From Clostridiaceae bacterium (GTDB lineage: Bacteria; Bacillota; Clostridia; DSM-8532): 44,376 nt of DNA. The stretch covers positions 1 to 44,376 of the forward strand of contig JAAYTP010000070.1 in the NCBI GenBank assembly GCA_012518025.1. The letters run 5' to 3'. The translations under genes and the position numbers were made by a program. Below are positions 25,433 through 34,017 of the stretch, in pieces; position 1 is the stretch's first letter; the number at the start of each line of letters is the position of its first letter. The notes under the pieces were generated by a model, which was given only the letters and a program-made list of their open reading frames with translations, made no database searches and had not been told where the DNA came from.

Positions 25433-26569
25433 CTATAGATAATTAAAAAGCATCTCCAGTGAAAGTCGGGGCGACATTTTTCCGGTCTTCCACGCATTAT
25501 CGGCTTCGGCACATTTTTTCAGAAATCCCGCCAGATAAGCACTGTCCGATTTCCCGGCCTGTTCGGTCAACTTTCTGAAGGCGAAGGGGTGTTTTCCGGG
25601 AAAATACCGGCTGATCTGGGAAGAGGGGAGACGCCTGTCCATCAATAGCCTGAGTTTTAATATTTCACCGGTTTGCTTTGATACCATGGCAAGTATTTTT
25701 TGCTCCGGCTCTTTTAATGACAGCATATCATCCAGGTAGCTCAATGCCTTTGCCCTGTCCCTGGCCGCAACGGCATCCATGAGGTCAAAGATAACGCTTT
25801 TGATGGTTACTGTGGCCACTGCCCTGATATCATCAAGGGTCACTGTTTCCCGCTCTCCGGTATAGTTTATGACTTTAAAGATTTCATTTCTAAGGGAATA
25901 CATATCCGGATCACTGATGCTGACAAGATACTGAGCTGCATCCGGATGGATGGTTTTACGGCTTTGCCTGAATCCCTTAATCACCCATTTTGTCAGATCA
26001 TCTTCTTTCAGGTGATCCTGATGGATATGGAGACCATACTTCTGAATGGCCTTGTAGAGCCCCAAACGCTTATCCACATTGTCTTCGACCATGACGAGGC
26101 AGGTGCTTTCAGGAATGTTGGGAATATACTGCTTGAGAGTTTCCTGGGCTTTACCACCGGCAGAGGATCCACCCTGGGCAGAGTGGTCGCTTCCCTCGCC
26201 CATGTCTTCTTCCGGCTCAGATCCCTCCCCCTCCTGCCTGGAAGAGGTTTTCTTCCTTGCTGTCAAAAGATTGGAGTTTTTCACCAGCACCACCTTGCGG
26301 GCTGAAAAGATGGGGTAGGTATCGCATGCATCAATGAGCTGGTCAGCATCTATCCTTCCCTCAAACTGCACCAGATTAAGGCCGTTATGATCATCCTTCA
26401 AGGCAATTCTTTTTATTTCATCCACATAGTAATCCACCAGAAAACGCTCGTTCCCTGAAAAGAGGTATACACCTTTTATGTTTCCGGTTTTGAGTTGCTC
26501 TTTAAACAGGGCAAGTTGGCTCTGTGCCCCGGACTTCTTTCTGGTTCCATAGCTTCCAGGTGAAGGCAT
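25433..26569 (-). CDS. holA: DNA polymerase III subunit delta
   Basis: HolA (delta) opens the beta clamp within the clamp loader. The 378-residue protein has the YLFSGNERFLVDYY start of the delta AAA-like fold, a central domain with LMDAVAARDRAKAL, and a C-terminal collar ending KMSPRLSLEMLFNYL. The ATG at 26569 has GGAGGG upstream; the ATG at 26587 precedes that site. An unusual segment (about residues 105-142) is Glu/Ser/Gly-rich, with SEPEEDMGEGSDHSAQGG, apparently a loop insertion in the first domain. The gene is 142 bases before pstB on the same strand. Confidence 0.9.
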   Translation of the reverse strand: MPSPGSYGTRKKSGAQSQLALFKEQLKTGNIKGVYLFSGNERFLVDYYVDEIKRIALKDDHNGLNLVQFEGRIDADQLIDACDTYPIFSARKVVLVKNSNLLTARKKTSSRQEGEGSEPEEDMGEGSDHSAQGGSSAGGKAQETLKQYIPNIPESTCLVMVEDNVDKRLGLYKAIQKYGLHIHQDHLKEDDLTKWVIKGFRQSRKTIHPDAAQYLVSISDPDMYSLRNEIFKVINYTGERETVTLDDIRAVATVTIKSVIFDLMDAVAARDRAKALSYLDDMLSLKEPEQKILAMVSKQTGEILKLRLLMDRRLPSSQISRYFPGKHPFAFRKLTEQAGKSDSAYLAGFLKKCAEADNAWKTGKMSPRLSLEMLFNYL

Positions 26570-26669
26570 GTGATCCCTCCGTGTCATTTGAATATAGATA
26601 TTATAGCATTTTTATGCCGGTGGTACATCGAATGAGGTATTTCCCCCATGGTGGGGTGACGCCCCACCT

Positions 26670-26748
26670 TTCACGTCTTTCTGAGGAGGCTAAGCCGACG
26701 AAGCGATCCACAAGATTACCTCACTTCGCTTCGCTTGGTTCGCTATTA
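26670..26748. repeat. Degenerate palindromic repeat remnant (copy C)
   Basis: Contains GAGGAGGCTAAGCCGACGAAGCGATC and CTCACTTCGCTTCGCTTGG, which are recognisably related to copies A and B but shorter and decayed, without the intact GTCATTGCGAG arms. It lies between the thrS terminator and holA. A separate 7-bp hairpin, GGTGGGG/CCCCACC, lies at 26650-26668. Confidence 0.55.
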
Positions 26749-26751
26749 CAT

Positions 26752-26779
26752 AAGCAAAAGCGGGGAATCCTCCCCGCTT
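26752..26779 (-). terminator. Intrinsic terminator of thrS
   Basis: On the minus strand AAGCGGGGA pairs with TCCCCGCTT (9 bp, four-base loop), then TTTGCTTA follows. It begins 8 bases after the thrS stop. Confidence 0.85.
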
Positions 26780-26787
26780 CATAGCAT

Positions 26788-28689
26788 TTACAGAGCCTTT
26801 GAATTGATCTCCGACAGGATTTTTTCGATGAATTCATCCAGCGGCATTGAGCCCATATCCCCTTCCTTGCGGGATCTGACTGCCACATGTCCGGCCTCGG
26901 CTTCCTTGTCACCAAGGACAAGCATGTAGGGCACCTTCTCCAGTTGTGCTTCTCTGATCTTGAAGCCGATCTTTTCATTGCGGCCGTCCAGTTCAACCCG
27001 AATTCCCTTTTCTTCAAGCCTTCTCTTTACTTCCTCAGCATAGGGAATATGCTTTTCAACAATGGTGAGTATCTTTGCCTGGACTGGCGAGAGCCATACC
27101 GGAAAAGCGCCGGCAAAATGCTCGGTGAGAATGGCAATAAACCGCTCAATACTACCGAACACCACCCTGTGGATCATGACAGGCCTGTGCTTTTCGCCAT
27201 CAGGACCTATATAGTTCAAATCAAAGCGTTCAGGCATGTTCATATCCAGCTGTATGGTTCCGCACTGCCATGTACGGCCAATTGAATCCTCCAGATGGAA
27301 GTCGATCTTCGGTCCGTAGAAGGCACCGTCACCCTCATTGAGCTTATACTCTATACCCTGATCCTGTAAAGCCTCACTCAATGCAGTGGTGGATTTCTCC
27401 CATAACTCGTCAGAACCAATGGATTTTTCAGGCCGGGTGGATAACTCCACATGGTGTTTGAATCCAAAAGTTTTGTAGAATTCGTCAATGAGCTTGATAA
27501 CACCAATAACCTCATCCTTGATCTGGTCAGGGGTCATGAAGATATGAGCGTCATCCTGGGTGAAGCAGCGAACCCTCATCAGGCCATGCAGGGCTCCGGA
27601 CAGTTCATGCCGGTGTACAAGACCCAGCTCACCCATTCTTTGGGGAAGATCCCTATATGAGTGGAGCTTGCGTTTAAACACCAGAATGCCGCCCGGACAG
27701 TTCATGGGCTTGACGGCAAACTCAGCATCGTCAATCTCCACACTATACATATTGTCCTTGTAATTATCCCAGTGCCCGGAACGATACCAGAGCTCCTTTG
27801 TCAGCATAATGGGGGTTTTAATCTCCTGGTACCCCCTCTTCTCATGTTCTCTGCGCCAGTAATCTTCCAGAAAGTTCCTCAAAACCATGCCCTTTGGCAA
27901 GAAGAACGGGAAGCCCGGGCCTTCTTCATAAATATCATAGAGATCGAGCTCCCTGCCCAGCTTGCGATGATCGCGTTTTTTGGCCTCTTCCAGCCTGTGC
28001 AGGTACTCATCCAGATGGCTCTTCTTCGGAAAAGCCGTACCATAAATCCTCTGGAGCATTTTGTTCTTTTCGCTGCCGCGCCAGTAAGCCCCTGCCAATT
28101 GCATAAGCTTGAAGGCCTTCACCTTTCCCGTGGAGGGCAAGTGGGGTCCGGCACATAAATCGGTAAACTCACCCTGTTTATAGAAGGATATCTCAGAATC
28201 CTCCGGCAGTTCATTGATCAGTTCCACCTTGTAGGGCTCATCCTTCACGAGCTCGAGGGCCTCATCCCTTGGGAGAGTAAAACGCTCAACACCGAGATCC
28301 TCCTTGATAATCCTTCTCATTTCTTCTTCGATGGCCTGCATGTCTTCAGGCGTAAAGGGCTTCTCGGAATCAAAGTCGTAATAAAAGCCGCTATCGATAG
28401 CCGGTCCTATTGCCAGTTTGACACCGGGGTAAAGGCGCTTGACGGCCTGAGCCATGATGTGGGAAGCTGTATGCCAATAGGTATGCCTGCCTCCCTCGCT
28501 GTCAAAGGTCAGTATGTTCAGATTGCAATCCTCTGTAACAGGCGTGAAAAGATCCTTCACCACACCGTTGACTTCGCCGGCCACGGCTACTCTTGCAAGC
28601 CCCTCGCTTATACCCCTTGCGATATCCAGTATGGTTTTTCCGCTTTCAACCTGGATCCTGTTTCCGTCCTTCAATGTTATTTGGATCAT
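26788..28689 (-). CDS. thrS: Threonyl-tRNA synthetase
   Basis: A class II synthetase that charges tRNA-Thr and edits Ser. The 633 residues show the TGS domain (1-62), the editing domain with HTASHIMAQAVKRLYP, HxxxH and the SxxDxC-like CAGPHLP, the catalytic core with RSGHWDNYKDNMY, the zinc and motif-2 region MNCPGGILVF and VHRHELSGALHGLMRVR, and the anticodon-binding domain from about 535 with LDGRNEKIGFKIREAQ. The ATG at 28689 has AAAGGGA upstream with an eight-base gap; ATGs at 28698 and 28707 lie too near or ahead of that site. It has a T-box leader and its own terminator. Confidence 0.97.
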   Translation of the reverse strand: MIQITLKDGNRIQVESGKTILDIARGISEGLARVAVAGEVNGVVKDLFTPVTEDCNLNILTFDSEGGRHTYWHTASHIMAQAVKRLYPGVKLAIGPAIDSGFYYDFDSEKPFTPEDMQAIEEEMRRIIKEDLGVERFTLPRDEALELVKDEPYKVELINELPEDSEISFYKQGEFTDLCAGPHLPSTGKVKAFKLMQLAGAYWRGSEKNKMLQRIYGTAFPKKSHLDEYLHRLEEAKKRDHRKLGRELDLYDIYEEGPGFPFFLPKGMVLRNFLEDYWRREHEKRGYQEIKTPIMLTKELWYRSGHWDNYKDNMYSVEIDDAEFAVKPMNCPGGILVFKRKLHSYRDLPQRMGELGLVHRHELSGALHGLMRVRCFTQDDAHIFMTPDQIKDEVIGVIKLIDEFYKTFGFKHHVELSTRPEKSIGSDELWEKSTTALSEALQDQGIEYKLNEGDGAFYGPKIDFHLEDSIGRTWQCGTIQLDMNMPERFDLNYIGPDGEKHRPVMIHRVVFGSIERFIAILTEHFAGAFPVWLSPVQAKILTIVEKHIPYAEEVKRRLEEKGIRVELDGRNEKIGFKIREAQLEKVPYMLVLGDKEAEAGHVAVRSRKEGDMGSMPLDEFIEKILSEINSKAL

Positions 28690-28732
28690 AATGCTCATCC
28701 CTTTCATTTATAAAGCAAATCTATAATTCTAC

Positions 28733-28999
28733 AAATAAAAAAGCACCCATCCATCCAAGGATGAGAGCTTCAAGCCCACACGGTTCCACCCTGGTTGCAG
28801 AACAAAGCAAATGCTATGGTCTGCCCCTCAATGATTATAACGTAATCAACGCAAGAGCTTACTGCAACCTTTTCAGCCCCCGGGCTCCAGGGTGGTATCA
28901 AAACCTGAATCTACCGGAACAGCTTTCAGCCTGCGGCTGTCCCTCTCTTATTGGTGTTCGTATGGCTCGACTTGTCCCTTTCAAAGCCTTTTACAATTA
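28733..28999 (-). promoter_or_regulatory. T-box riboswitch of thrS
   Basis: T-boxes sense uncharged tRNA and switch between a terminator and an antiterminator. On the minus strand the T-box sequence AGGGTGGAACCGTG lies at 28792-28779, followed by a terminator stem (28770-28741, AAGCTCTCATCC with GGATGGGTGCTT, one mismatch) and a T run. The 5' part has a stem I region with an AGAGAGGGA motif. The likely specifier is ACC (28955-28953) or the overlapping ACA (28957-28955) in the sequence GAACACCAA; both are threonine codons. This agrees with the downstream gene. Confidence 0.9.
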
Positions 29000-29005
29000 A
29001 TTTTC

Positions 29006-29034
29006 ATCATACCATAGGCCTATTACGCTGTCAA
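29006..29034 (-). promoter_or_regulatory. Consensus promoter of the thrS T-box transcript
   Basis: TTGACA (29034-29029), a 17-base spacer and TATGAT (29011-29006) read on the minus strand, just upstream of the T-box start. Confidence 0.85.
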
Positions 29035-29234
29035 CGGATACGTTTTGGGACGAAATAATCAGCAAAAATCTTATACGTTGAATTTAGGAATCTCAAGGCG
29101 TATTAAAAAATTGTCATATTTGATTTCGATGCATTGTAACTTATAGGCAGTGGGCAGCATGGGCGAAACTTATGATCTTTTGTCTGACCTGAGTATTTGC
29201 TGTTTTGTTCCTGACCGGAAACGGAGCGTGTGTA

Positions 29235-30047
29235 ATGAACCAACACTGCAATTACATCATCGTACTGATATTATTGATTGTTGCTCTCACATTTCCCGGA
29301 TGCAGAGAGCCTTCATCAGCCATGCTGACTTGCGAGGGATCTACCTCTATGCAGAAAATGATGCAGGAAATGGCAGATACCTATATGGCCACTCATACCA
29401 ATATTACAGTGGAGTATACGGGCAATGGGTCAAGTGCAGGCATAAGAGCTGTTATTGCCGGAACTGCAAATATTGGTGCCGTCTCCAGAGTAGTAATGGA
29501 GGAGGAACTCAATCAGGGACTCCAGGCTGTTCATGTTGCCTGGGATGCAATTGCGGTCATTGTCCATCCCTCGAATAGTGTCCAGGACCTGACCAGTGAA
29601 CAGGTTGCACGGATCTATAAAAAGGAGATCACAAACTGGTCCGAGGTTGGTGGCCCGGACTCGGAGATTGTGGTTATCACCCGTGACCCGGCCTCTGGTA
29701 CAAGGGAGGCTTTTGATAGCCTCTTCGGGATACGGGATGAGGTTAAGGCCGATCAGGAAGCTGCAAAAACAGGGGAAACACTTTTAGCTGTGGCACAGAA
29801 CCCCCATGCTGTGGGCTATATATCTTTGAACTACGTAAGGAAGGGGGTTAAAGCCCTTCGTATCGATGGTAAAGTGCCATCTTCTGAAAATGTTCTGAAC
29901 GGCAGCTATGAAATAAGGCGCCCGCTGATGATCGTAACAAAAGGAGACCCTGATGCTATCGAGCAGGAATTCATAGATTTTATGTTTTCAGAAGAAGGAA
30001 AAGCCGTTATTGGGCGGGAGGCAATACCTGTTGAAAGAAACAGGTGA
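29235..30047 (+). CDS. pstS: Phosphate-binding lipoprotein PstS
   Basis: PstS binds phosphate outside the membrane and delivers it to PstC/PstA. The 270-residue precursor has a lipoprotein signal ending LTFPGC (lipid-attached Cys near residue 23). Family motifs are GSTSMQKMM, GNGSSAGIRAVIAGTANIG, and the phosphate-binding RDPASGTREAFD. The ATG at 29235 has GGAG 10 bases upstream; the longer start at 29205 spoils the signal peptide. It is a short PstS, of the Gram-positive type. pstC follows after 30 bases. Confidence 0.92.
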   Translation: MNQHCNYIIVLILLIVALTFPGCREPSSAMLTCEGSTSMQKMMQEMADTYMATHTNITVEYTGNGSSAGIRAVIAGTANIGAVSRVVMEEELNQGLQAVHVAWDAIAVIVHPSNSVQDLTSEQVARIYKKEITNWSEVGGPDSEIVVITRDPASGTREAFDSLFGIRDEVKADQEAAKTGETLLAVAQNPHAVGYISLNYVRKGVKALRIDGKVPSSENVLNGSYEIRRPLMIVTKGDPDAIEQEFIDFMFSEEGKAVIGREAIPVERNR

Positions 30048-30077
30048 AATGCAGCCGGGAAAAGGTTGGGGGAACTG

Positions 30078-30992
30078 ATGACTAAAAGAATGCAAAACAC
30101 AAGAGCAAATCCGAAAATTCCGAGCTTTGAGAAAACTATGGAGATTGTTTTTGCGGTAAGCGCCTGGGTCAGCATCATATCAGTCGTTCTGATCACGGTC
30201 TACATCTTTGCAGCGGGACTGCCTCCAATTATAAAAATAGGTGTCTCCAGGTTTATTTTTGGATCCCAATGGAAACCCTCTGCTGAATCTCCCCAATTCG
30301 GTATTTTCCCCATGATCGTGGCCTCCCTGTTGGGAATGGTTGGCGCCATGGTCACAGGCGTTCCTGTGGGTCTGTTTACAGCCATTCTGCTTTCCGAACT
30401 GGCGCCGAAAAGGTTGGCAGCTTTCCTGAGAGGTTGCATGGAGCTTATGGCGGGCATTCCATCGGTTGTTTACGGATTCTTTGGATTGACGGTCATCGTA
30501 CCCTTTATTAGAGTTCGTCTGGGAAGTCCGACCGGCAACAGCCTTTTGGCCATGATAGTTATTCTGTCTGTCATGATCCTGCCAACTATTGTGAGCATAT
30601 CTGAAACATCCCTTCGAGCCGTCCCCAAAGAGTACAGGGAGGGATCCCTGGCCCTGGGCGCTTCAAGGGTGGAAACCATTTTCAAGGTGACCATCCCTGC
30701 GGCAAAATCGGGAATCATGGCCTCGGTGGTGCTTGGAATGGGACGGGCTGTCGGCGAAACCATGGCTGTTATCATGGTGTGCGGCAATATCTCACGCATC
30801 CCTCGTTCTCTTCTGGATACGGTGAGCCCCATGACCGCCACAATCGCAAAGGATATGTCATACGCAGGCCCTTTCCATCAGTCTGCACTTTTTGGTATCG
30901 GTGCGGTGCTTTTTCTTTTAATAATTGTTCTCAACCTTGTTCTTAATGCGGTGGTTCAAAGATCGGCTGAAGGAAAGCAGGTCAATAAATGA
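30078..30992 (+). CDS. pstC: Phosphate ABC transporter permease PstC
   Basis: The 304-residue permease has six membrane helices and the binding-protein-dependent permease EAA-type loop EYREGSLALGASRVETIF. Its length and first helix (SAWVSIISVVLITVYIFAAG) are typical of PstC. The ATG at 30078 has GGGGGAA seven bases upstream. It overlaps pstA by four bases (ATGA). Confidence 0.93.
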   Translation: MTKRMQNTRANPKIPSFEKTMEIVFAVSAWVSIISVVLITVYIFAAGLPPIIKIGVSRFIFGSQWKPSAESPQFGIFPMIVASLLGMVGAMVTGVPVGLFTAILLSELAPKRLAAFLRGCMELMAGIPSVVYGFFGLTVIVPFIRVRLGSPTGNSLLAMIVILSVMILPTIVSISETSLRAVPKEYREGSLALGASRVETIFKVTIPAAKSGIMASVVLGMGRAVGETMAVIMVCGNISRIPRSLLDTVSPMTATIAKDMSYAGPFHQSALFGIGAVLFLLIIVLNLVLNAVVQRSAEGKQVNK

Positions 30993-31819
30993 ACAGAAAA
31001 AGAAGAGTGAAAGATCTGGTTTTAACCATTTTAATATGGACGTTTTCTCTGATCGGCGCTGTTTTTTTGATCTGGATGCTGATCTCGGTGATATCCAAAG
31101 GACTTCCCGGCATCAATCCGGAGTTTTTAACAAGTGAGTACAATCTTTACAAGGGAAGCACAGGTATACTTCCCATGATAGTCGGAACTCTGGTCCTGAT
31201 TTTTTCCACCCTGGTTATAGCAGTTCCCATAGGTATCTGCGCAGCCATCTATCTGACCGAATATGCAAAACAGGGCTTGCTGGTAAGAGCCATCAGAATT
31301 ACCACAGAAAGCCTTTCCGGAATTCCTTCCATCATCTATGGCCTTTTCGGCTTTATCTTTTTTAAGAACAAACTCGGACTTGGGTTCTCAGTTCTCTCCG
31401 GTGCACTGACGCTCAGCATAATGGTCTTACCTCTGGTGGTCAGAACCACTGAGGAGGCGCTGAAATCAGTGGATCCCGGTTATCGCGAGGCCAGCCTGGC
31501 CCTTGGAGCCCCAAGGCTCTATACTATCTGCAGAGTTGTTCTCCCCTGTGCCATTCCCGGTATTCTTACAGCCGTCATCCTCAGCATGGGAAGGGTGATT
31601 GGCGAAACGGCGGCCGTGGTATTCACTGCAGGCTCAGTACCCAAGATCCCTCGGTTGGGACGTTTTTTGACTTCCAGTATCCGAACCCTTTCTGTACACC
31701 TCTATGTGGCGGCACTGGAGGAGGGTGATTTCACGGGTGCTTATGCCACAGCCGCCATATTGATGTTAATCATTGCGGTACTCAACTTCATCGCCAAGAG
31801 AATAGCACGGCGACTATAA
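30989..31819 (+). CDS. pstA: Phosphate ABC transporter permease PstA
   Basis: The 276-residue partner permease has six helices and the matching loop GYREASLALGAPRLYTICRV. The first residues, RKRRVKDLVL, are cytoplasmic and basic. Translation is coupled to pstC by an ATGA overlap. The usual pstB and phoU do not follow; instead a repeat starts two bases after the stop. Confidence 0.95.
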   Translation: MNRKRRVKDLVLTILIWTFSLIGAVFLIWMLISVISKGLPGINPEFLTSEYNLYKGSTGILPMIVGTLVLIFSTLVIAVPIGICAAIYLTEYAKQGLLVRAIRITTESLSGIPSIIYGLFGFIFFKNKLGLGFSVLSGALTLSIMVLPLVVRTTEEALKSVDPGYREASLALGAPRLYTICRVVLPCAIPGILTAVILSMGRVIGETAAVVFTAGSVPKIPRLGRFLTSSIRTLSVHLYVAALEEGDFTGAYATAAILMLIIAVLNFIAKRIARRL

Positions 31820-31820
31820 C

Positions 31821-31869
31821 GAGATTGCCGCGCTCCGCAGTGACATCCATATATGTCATTGCGATAAGG
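31821..31869. repeat. Truncated palindromic repeat (copy D)
   Basis: GAGATTGCCGCGCTCCGCAGTGAC, an 11-base spacer and GTCATTGCGATAAGG keep the central half of copies A and B in outward orientation. It begins two bases after the pstA stop, in the convergent gap with the comEA-like gene. Confidence 0.75.
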
Positions 31870-31912
31870 CACCGAAACATCCTGTGAGAATGAGAAAAAA
31901 GCAGTCTATGTC

Positions 31913-32371
31913 TTATTCGAAAACGATAAAGTCCTTGATTCGCTCCAGGGTCTTGGGTCCAATCCCCTTCACGTTCAAAAGATCCTCTGGGGTTTTGAAG
32001 GGTCCGTGCTCGTCCCTGTATGCAATGATGGCTCTGGCTTTGACCTCTCCTATATATGGCAGGGAGATAAGCTCATCCATGCCGGCTTTATTGATATTTA
32101 CCTTTAAAGTCCCCGGCGGCTCAAAGCCGGGCTTGCTTTCCACATCATCTTCATCAGGAACATCATAGAAACTGTCATCGTAGGGCACAGCATCCTGGTC
32201 AGGTCTTTCGGAAACCAGAGGGGTTTGGGTGGTCAAAACCCGTATGGTTTCACTCTGCTCATGCCCCACTTTCCATACAATCATGATGGTGAGAGCCAAC
32301 AAAACCAGAAAGAGTGCCACAAGATACTCCCAGGGTATTTTCAGTTCCAGCTTTCCGATCCGAATACGCAT
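31913..32371 (-). CDS. ComEA-like helix-hairpin-helix protein
   Basis: A 152-residue protein with one membrane helix (about 15-35), a linker rich in Asp, Glu and Pro (60-85), and a C-terminal DNA-binding helix-hairpin-helix pair: VNINKAGMDELISLPYIGE and LLNVKGIGPKTLERIKDF. ComEA binds DNA on the cell surface for uptake in competent bacteria. It is shorter than typical ComEA, and no comEC follows, so transformation is not implied. The start has GGGGAT upstream, with a promoter at 32425-32453. Confidence 0.88.
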   Translation of the reverse strand: MRIRIGKLELKIPWEYLVALFLVLLALTIMIVWKVGHEQSETIRVLTTQTPLVSERPDQDAVPYDDSFYDVPDEDDVESKPGFEPPGTLKVNINKAGMDELISLPYIGEVKARAIIAYRDEHGPFKTPEDLLNVKGIGPKTLERIKDFIVFE

Positions 32372-32424
32372 AGTATCCCCGTCCGGTTATATTACTGTTC
32401 CAGGTTTCTTATCCTGTTTATTCC

Positions 32425-32453
32425 ATTATATATTAATCATTCCATTAACTCAA
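32425..32453 (-). promoter_or_regulatory. Promoter of the comEA-like gene
   Basis: TTGAGT (32453-32448), 17 bases, TATAAT (32430-32425) on the minus strand. It shares the TTGAGT -35 with the divergent dacF promoter. Confidence 0.75.
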
Positions 32454-32482
32454 GGAAAATCTTGACTTCTCCCCTTTATGCC

Positions 32483-32511
32483 TTGAGTATGTACTCAACC
32501 TAACCTATAAT
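32483..32511 (+). promoter_or_regulatory. dacF promoter with dyad over the -35
   Basis: TTGAGT (32483-32488) and TATAAT (32506-32511), spaced by 17 bases. The -35 is the left arm of a perfect inverted repeat, TTGAGTATGTACTCAA (32483-32498, arms of seven), which suggests a repressor or activator site. Confidence 0.7.
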
Positions 32512-32563
32512 AAAGGTAAGGGATCTCATTTTTCCTACAGAAAAAACAACTAAATGCGAAAGA

Positions 32564-32585
32564 TGCCATGCCTTATGGGATGGCA
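32564..32585 (+). promoter_or_regulatory. Hairpin directly before the dacF ribosome site
   Basis: TGCCATGCC at 32564-32572 pairs with GGGATGGCA at 32577-32585, with one mismatch. It ends one base before the AGGAG of the ribosome site, so it could limit or protect translation initiation. Confidence 0.4.
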
Positions 32586-32600
32586 CAGGAGTGATACATT

Positions 32601-33968
32601 TTGAAAAAGTTGTCAGCAGCATACTTTCTTCTTGTTTTTTTAGTCTTTTTTCAATTTGGATTTCCCGCCTTTGCGGATGAAGTGCCGGATATTAATGCAG
32701 AGGCCTTTATCCTGATTGACATGGAATCGGGAGAAGTACTTTGCGAGAAAAATGCCACTCAGGAAAGATCTCCAGCCAGCACCACCAAAATACTTACTTC
32801 AATAATCGCCCTGGAGCGTGCTTCCCTTGACACAGAGATGACTGCGTCACAAAGAGCCATTGACAGCGTCGACATTTATAACTATGTTACAGCAGGGATA
32901 AAGCCTGGCGAAATCATAAAACTGGAGAATCTGCTTGAGCTGATGCTGGTTACCTCAGCTAATGAGGTAGGATATATCATTGCGGAAAATGTCTCACCTG
33001 ACGGAACTATTGCAGGTTTTGTGAGGTTGATGAACCAAAAGGCTGAAGAACTCGGACTTACAGGAAGTCATTTCACCAATCCATGTGGTTTGGAAGACCC
33101 GGATCATGTCTCCACTGCCAGGGATCTGGCCATATTGGGTCGCGAGGCTATGAAATATGATGCTTTTCGCGAGATTGTGGCAAAAACCGAAATCACCATG
33201 CCCGATACGAATTTCAGGAAGGGTCAGGATTGGAACGCCAGTTACCTGACCTACACCAACAGGCTGCTCACATCCCGCTCTAAGTACTATTCCAAGGTAA
33301 CGGGCATCAAGACAGGCTACACCGACCCAGCCGGACGCTGCCTGGTGGCTTCAGCCGTCAATCCCGACGGAATGGAACTGATCAGCGTTGTCCTGGGGTC
33401 TGATATCCAGAATCCGAATATAGTGTTTGAGGAATCCCAAAAGCTTTTGGAGTATGGTTTTGCCAATTACAGCGTACAGGATGTGGTTAAAGACGGCGAA
33501 TATATAGGCAGGTCAGAGGTTGCAGACGCCGTTGACGCCAAAAAAGTTGAGTTGATCTCCCAGGGAAGCATACGGCATATCCTACCCCTTAACACCGAAA
33601 AGCTGAATCAGAATCTTACCCTGGTGAAAAAGCTGAATGAACCCTTTAAGGCTCCCATCGAGAAGGGGCAGGTCTTAGGCAGCCTGGAATATTTTTATAA
33701 AGGTAAATCCATAGGTTCGGTCAGTATAATAGCCAATAATTCCATTGAAAAAACCACTATTGCACAGATTCGCGACAAGTATATGGAGATTGTAAATGAC
33801 AAACGATTTACCCTGGGCTTGAAGATAGCTGGTGGACTCATCATTGTCCTGATAGTTTTAAGGCTGGTCTTCAAGGCCGTTTCGCGAAGATCCAACAGAA
33901 GAAGACGCTATTATTCTTCTGCCTCTTCAAGAAAAAAGAAGAATGTGAGGTTCAGAAACCTCAGATAA
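32601..33968 (+). CDS. D-alanyl-D-alanine carboxypeptidase (DacF/PBP5-like)
   Basis: A class-A low-molecular-weight PBP that removes the terminal D-Ala of muropeptides. The 455-residue precursor has a signal peptide (1-25) and the three motifs SxxK (Ser60-Lys63), SxN (119-121) and KTG (237-239), then a beta-rich C-terminal domain. It ends with a membrane helix (around residue 400-425) and a basic Ser/Arg tail, rather than the usual amphipathic anchor. The start is TTG at 32601 with AGGAGTGAT upstream. DacF and DacB type enzymes act in sporulating cells; which class this one belongs to I cannot say. Confidence 0.92.
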   Translation: MKKLSAAYFLLVFLVFFQFGFPAFADEVPDINAEAFILIDMESGEVLCEKNATQERSPASTTKILTSIIALERASLDTEMTASQRAIDSVDIYNYVTAGIKPGEIIKLENLLELMLVTSANEVGYIIAENVSPDGTIAGFVRLMNQKAEELGLTGSHFTNPCGLEDPDHVSTARDLAILGREAMKYDAFREIVAKTEITMPDTNFRKGQDWNASYLTYTNRLLTSRSKYYSKVTGIKTGYTDPAGRCLVASAVNPDGMELISVVLGSDIQNPNIVFEESQKLLEYGFANYSVQDVVKDGEYIGRSEVADAVDAKKVELISQGSIRHILPLNTEKLNQNLTLVKKLNEPFKAPIEKGQVLGSLEYFYKGKSIGSVSIIANNSIEKTTIAQIRDKYMEIVNDKRFTLGLKIAGGLIIVLIVLRLVFKAVSRRSNRRRRYYSSASSRKKKNVRFRNLR

Positions 33969-34017
33969 TCGATGCTTTTTACTCAGGCACGTATTATCAA
34001 CCAAACAGATGTAATAG

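Noticed and set aside
29041-29234. Pho box or promoter ahead of pstS
   Set aside because: TTGTCA and TTGATT hexamers occur, but none is matched by a good -10 at the right spacing and no repeated PhoB/PhoP motif is visible.
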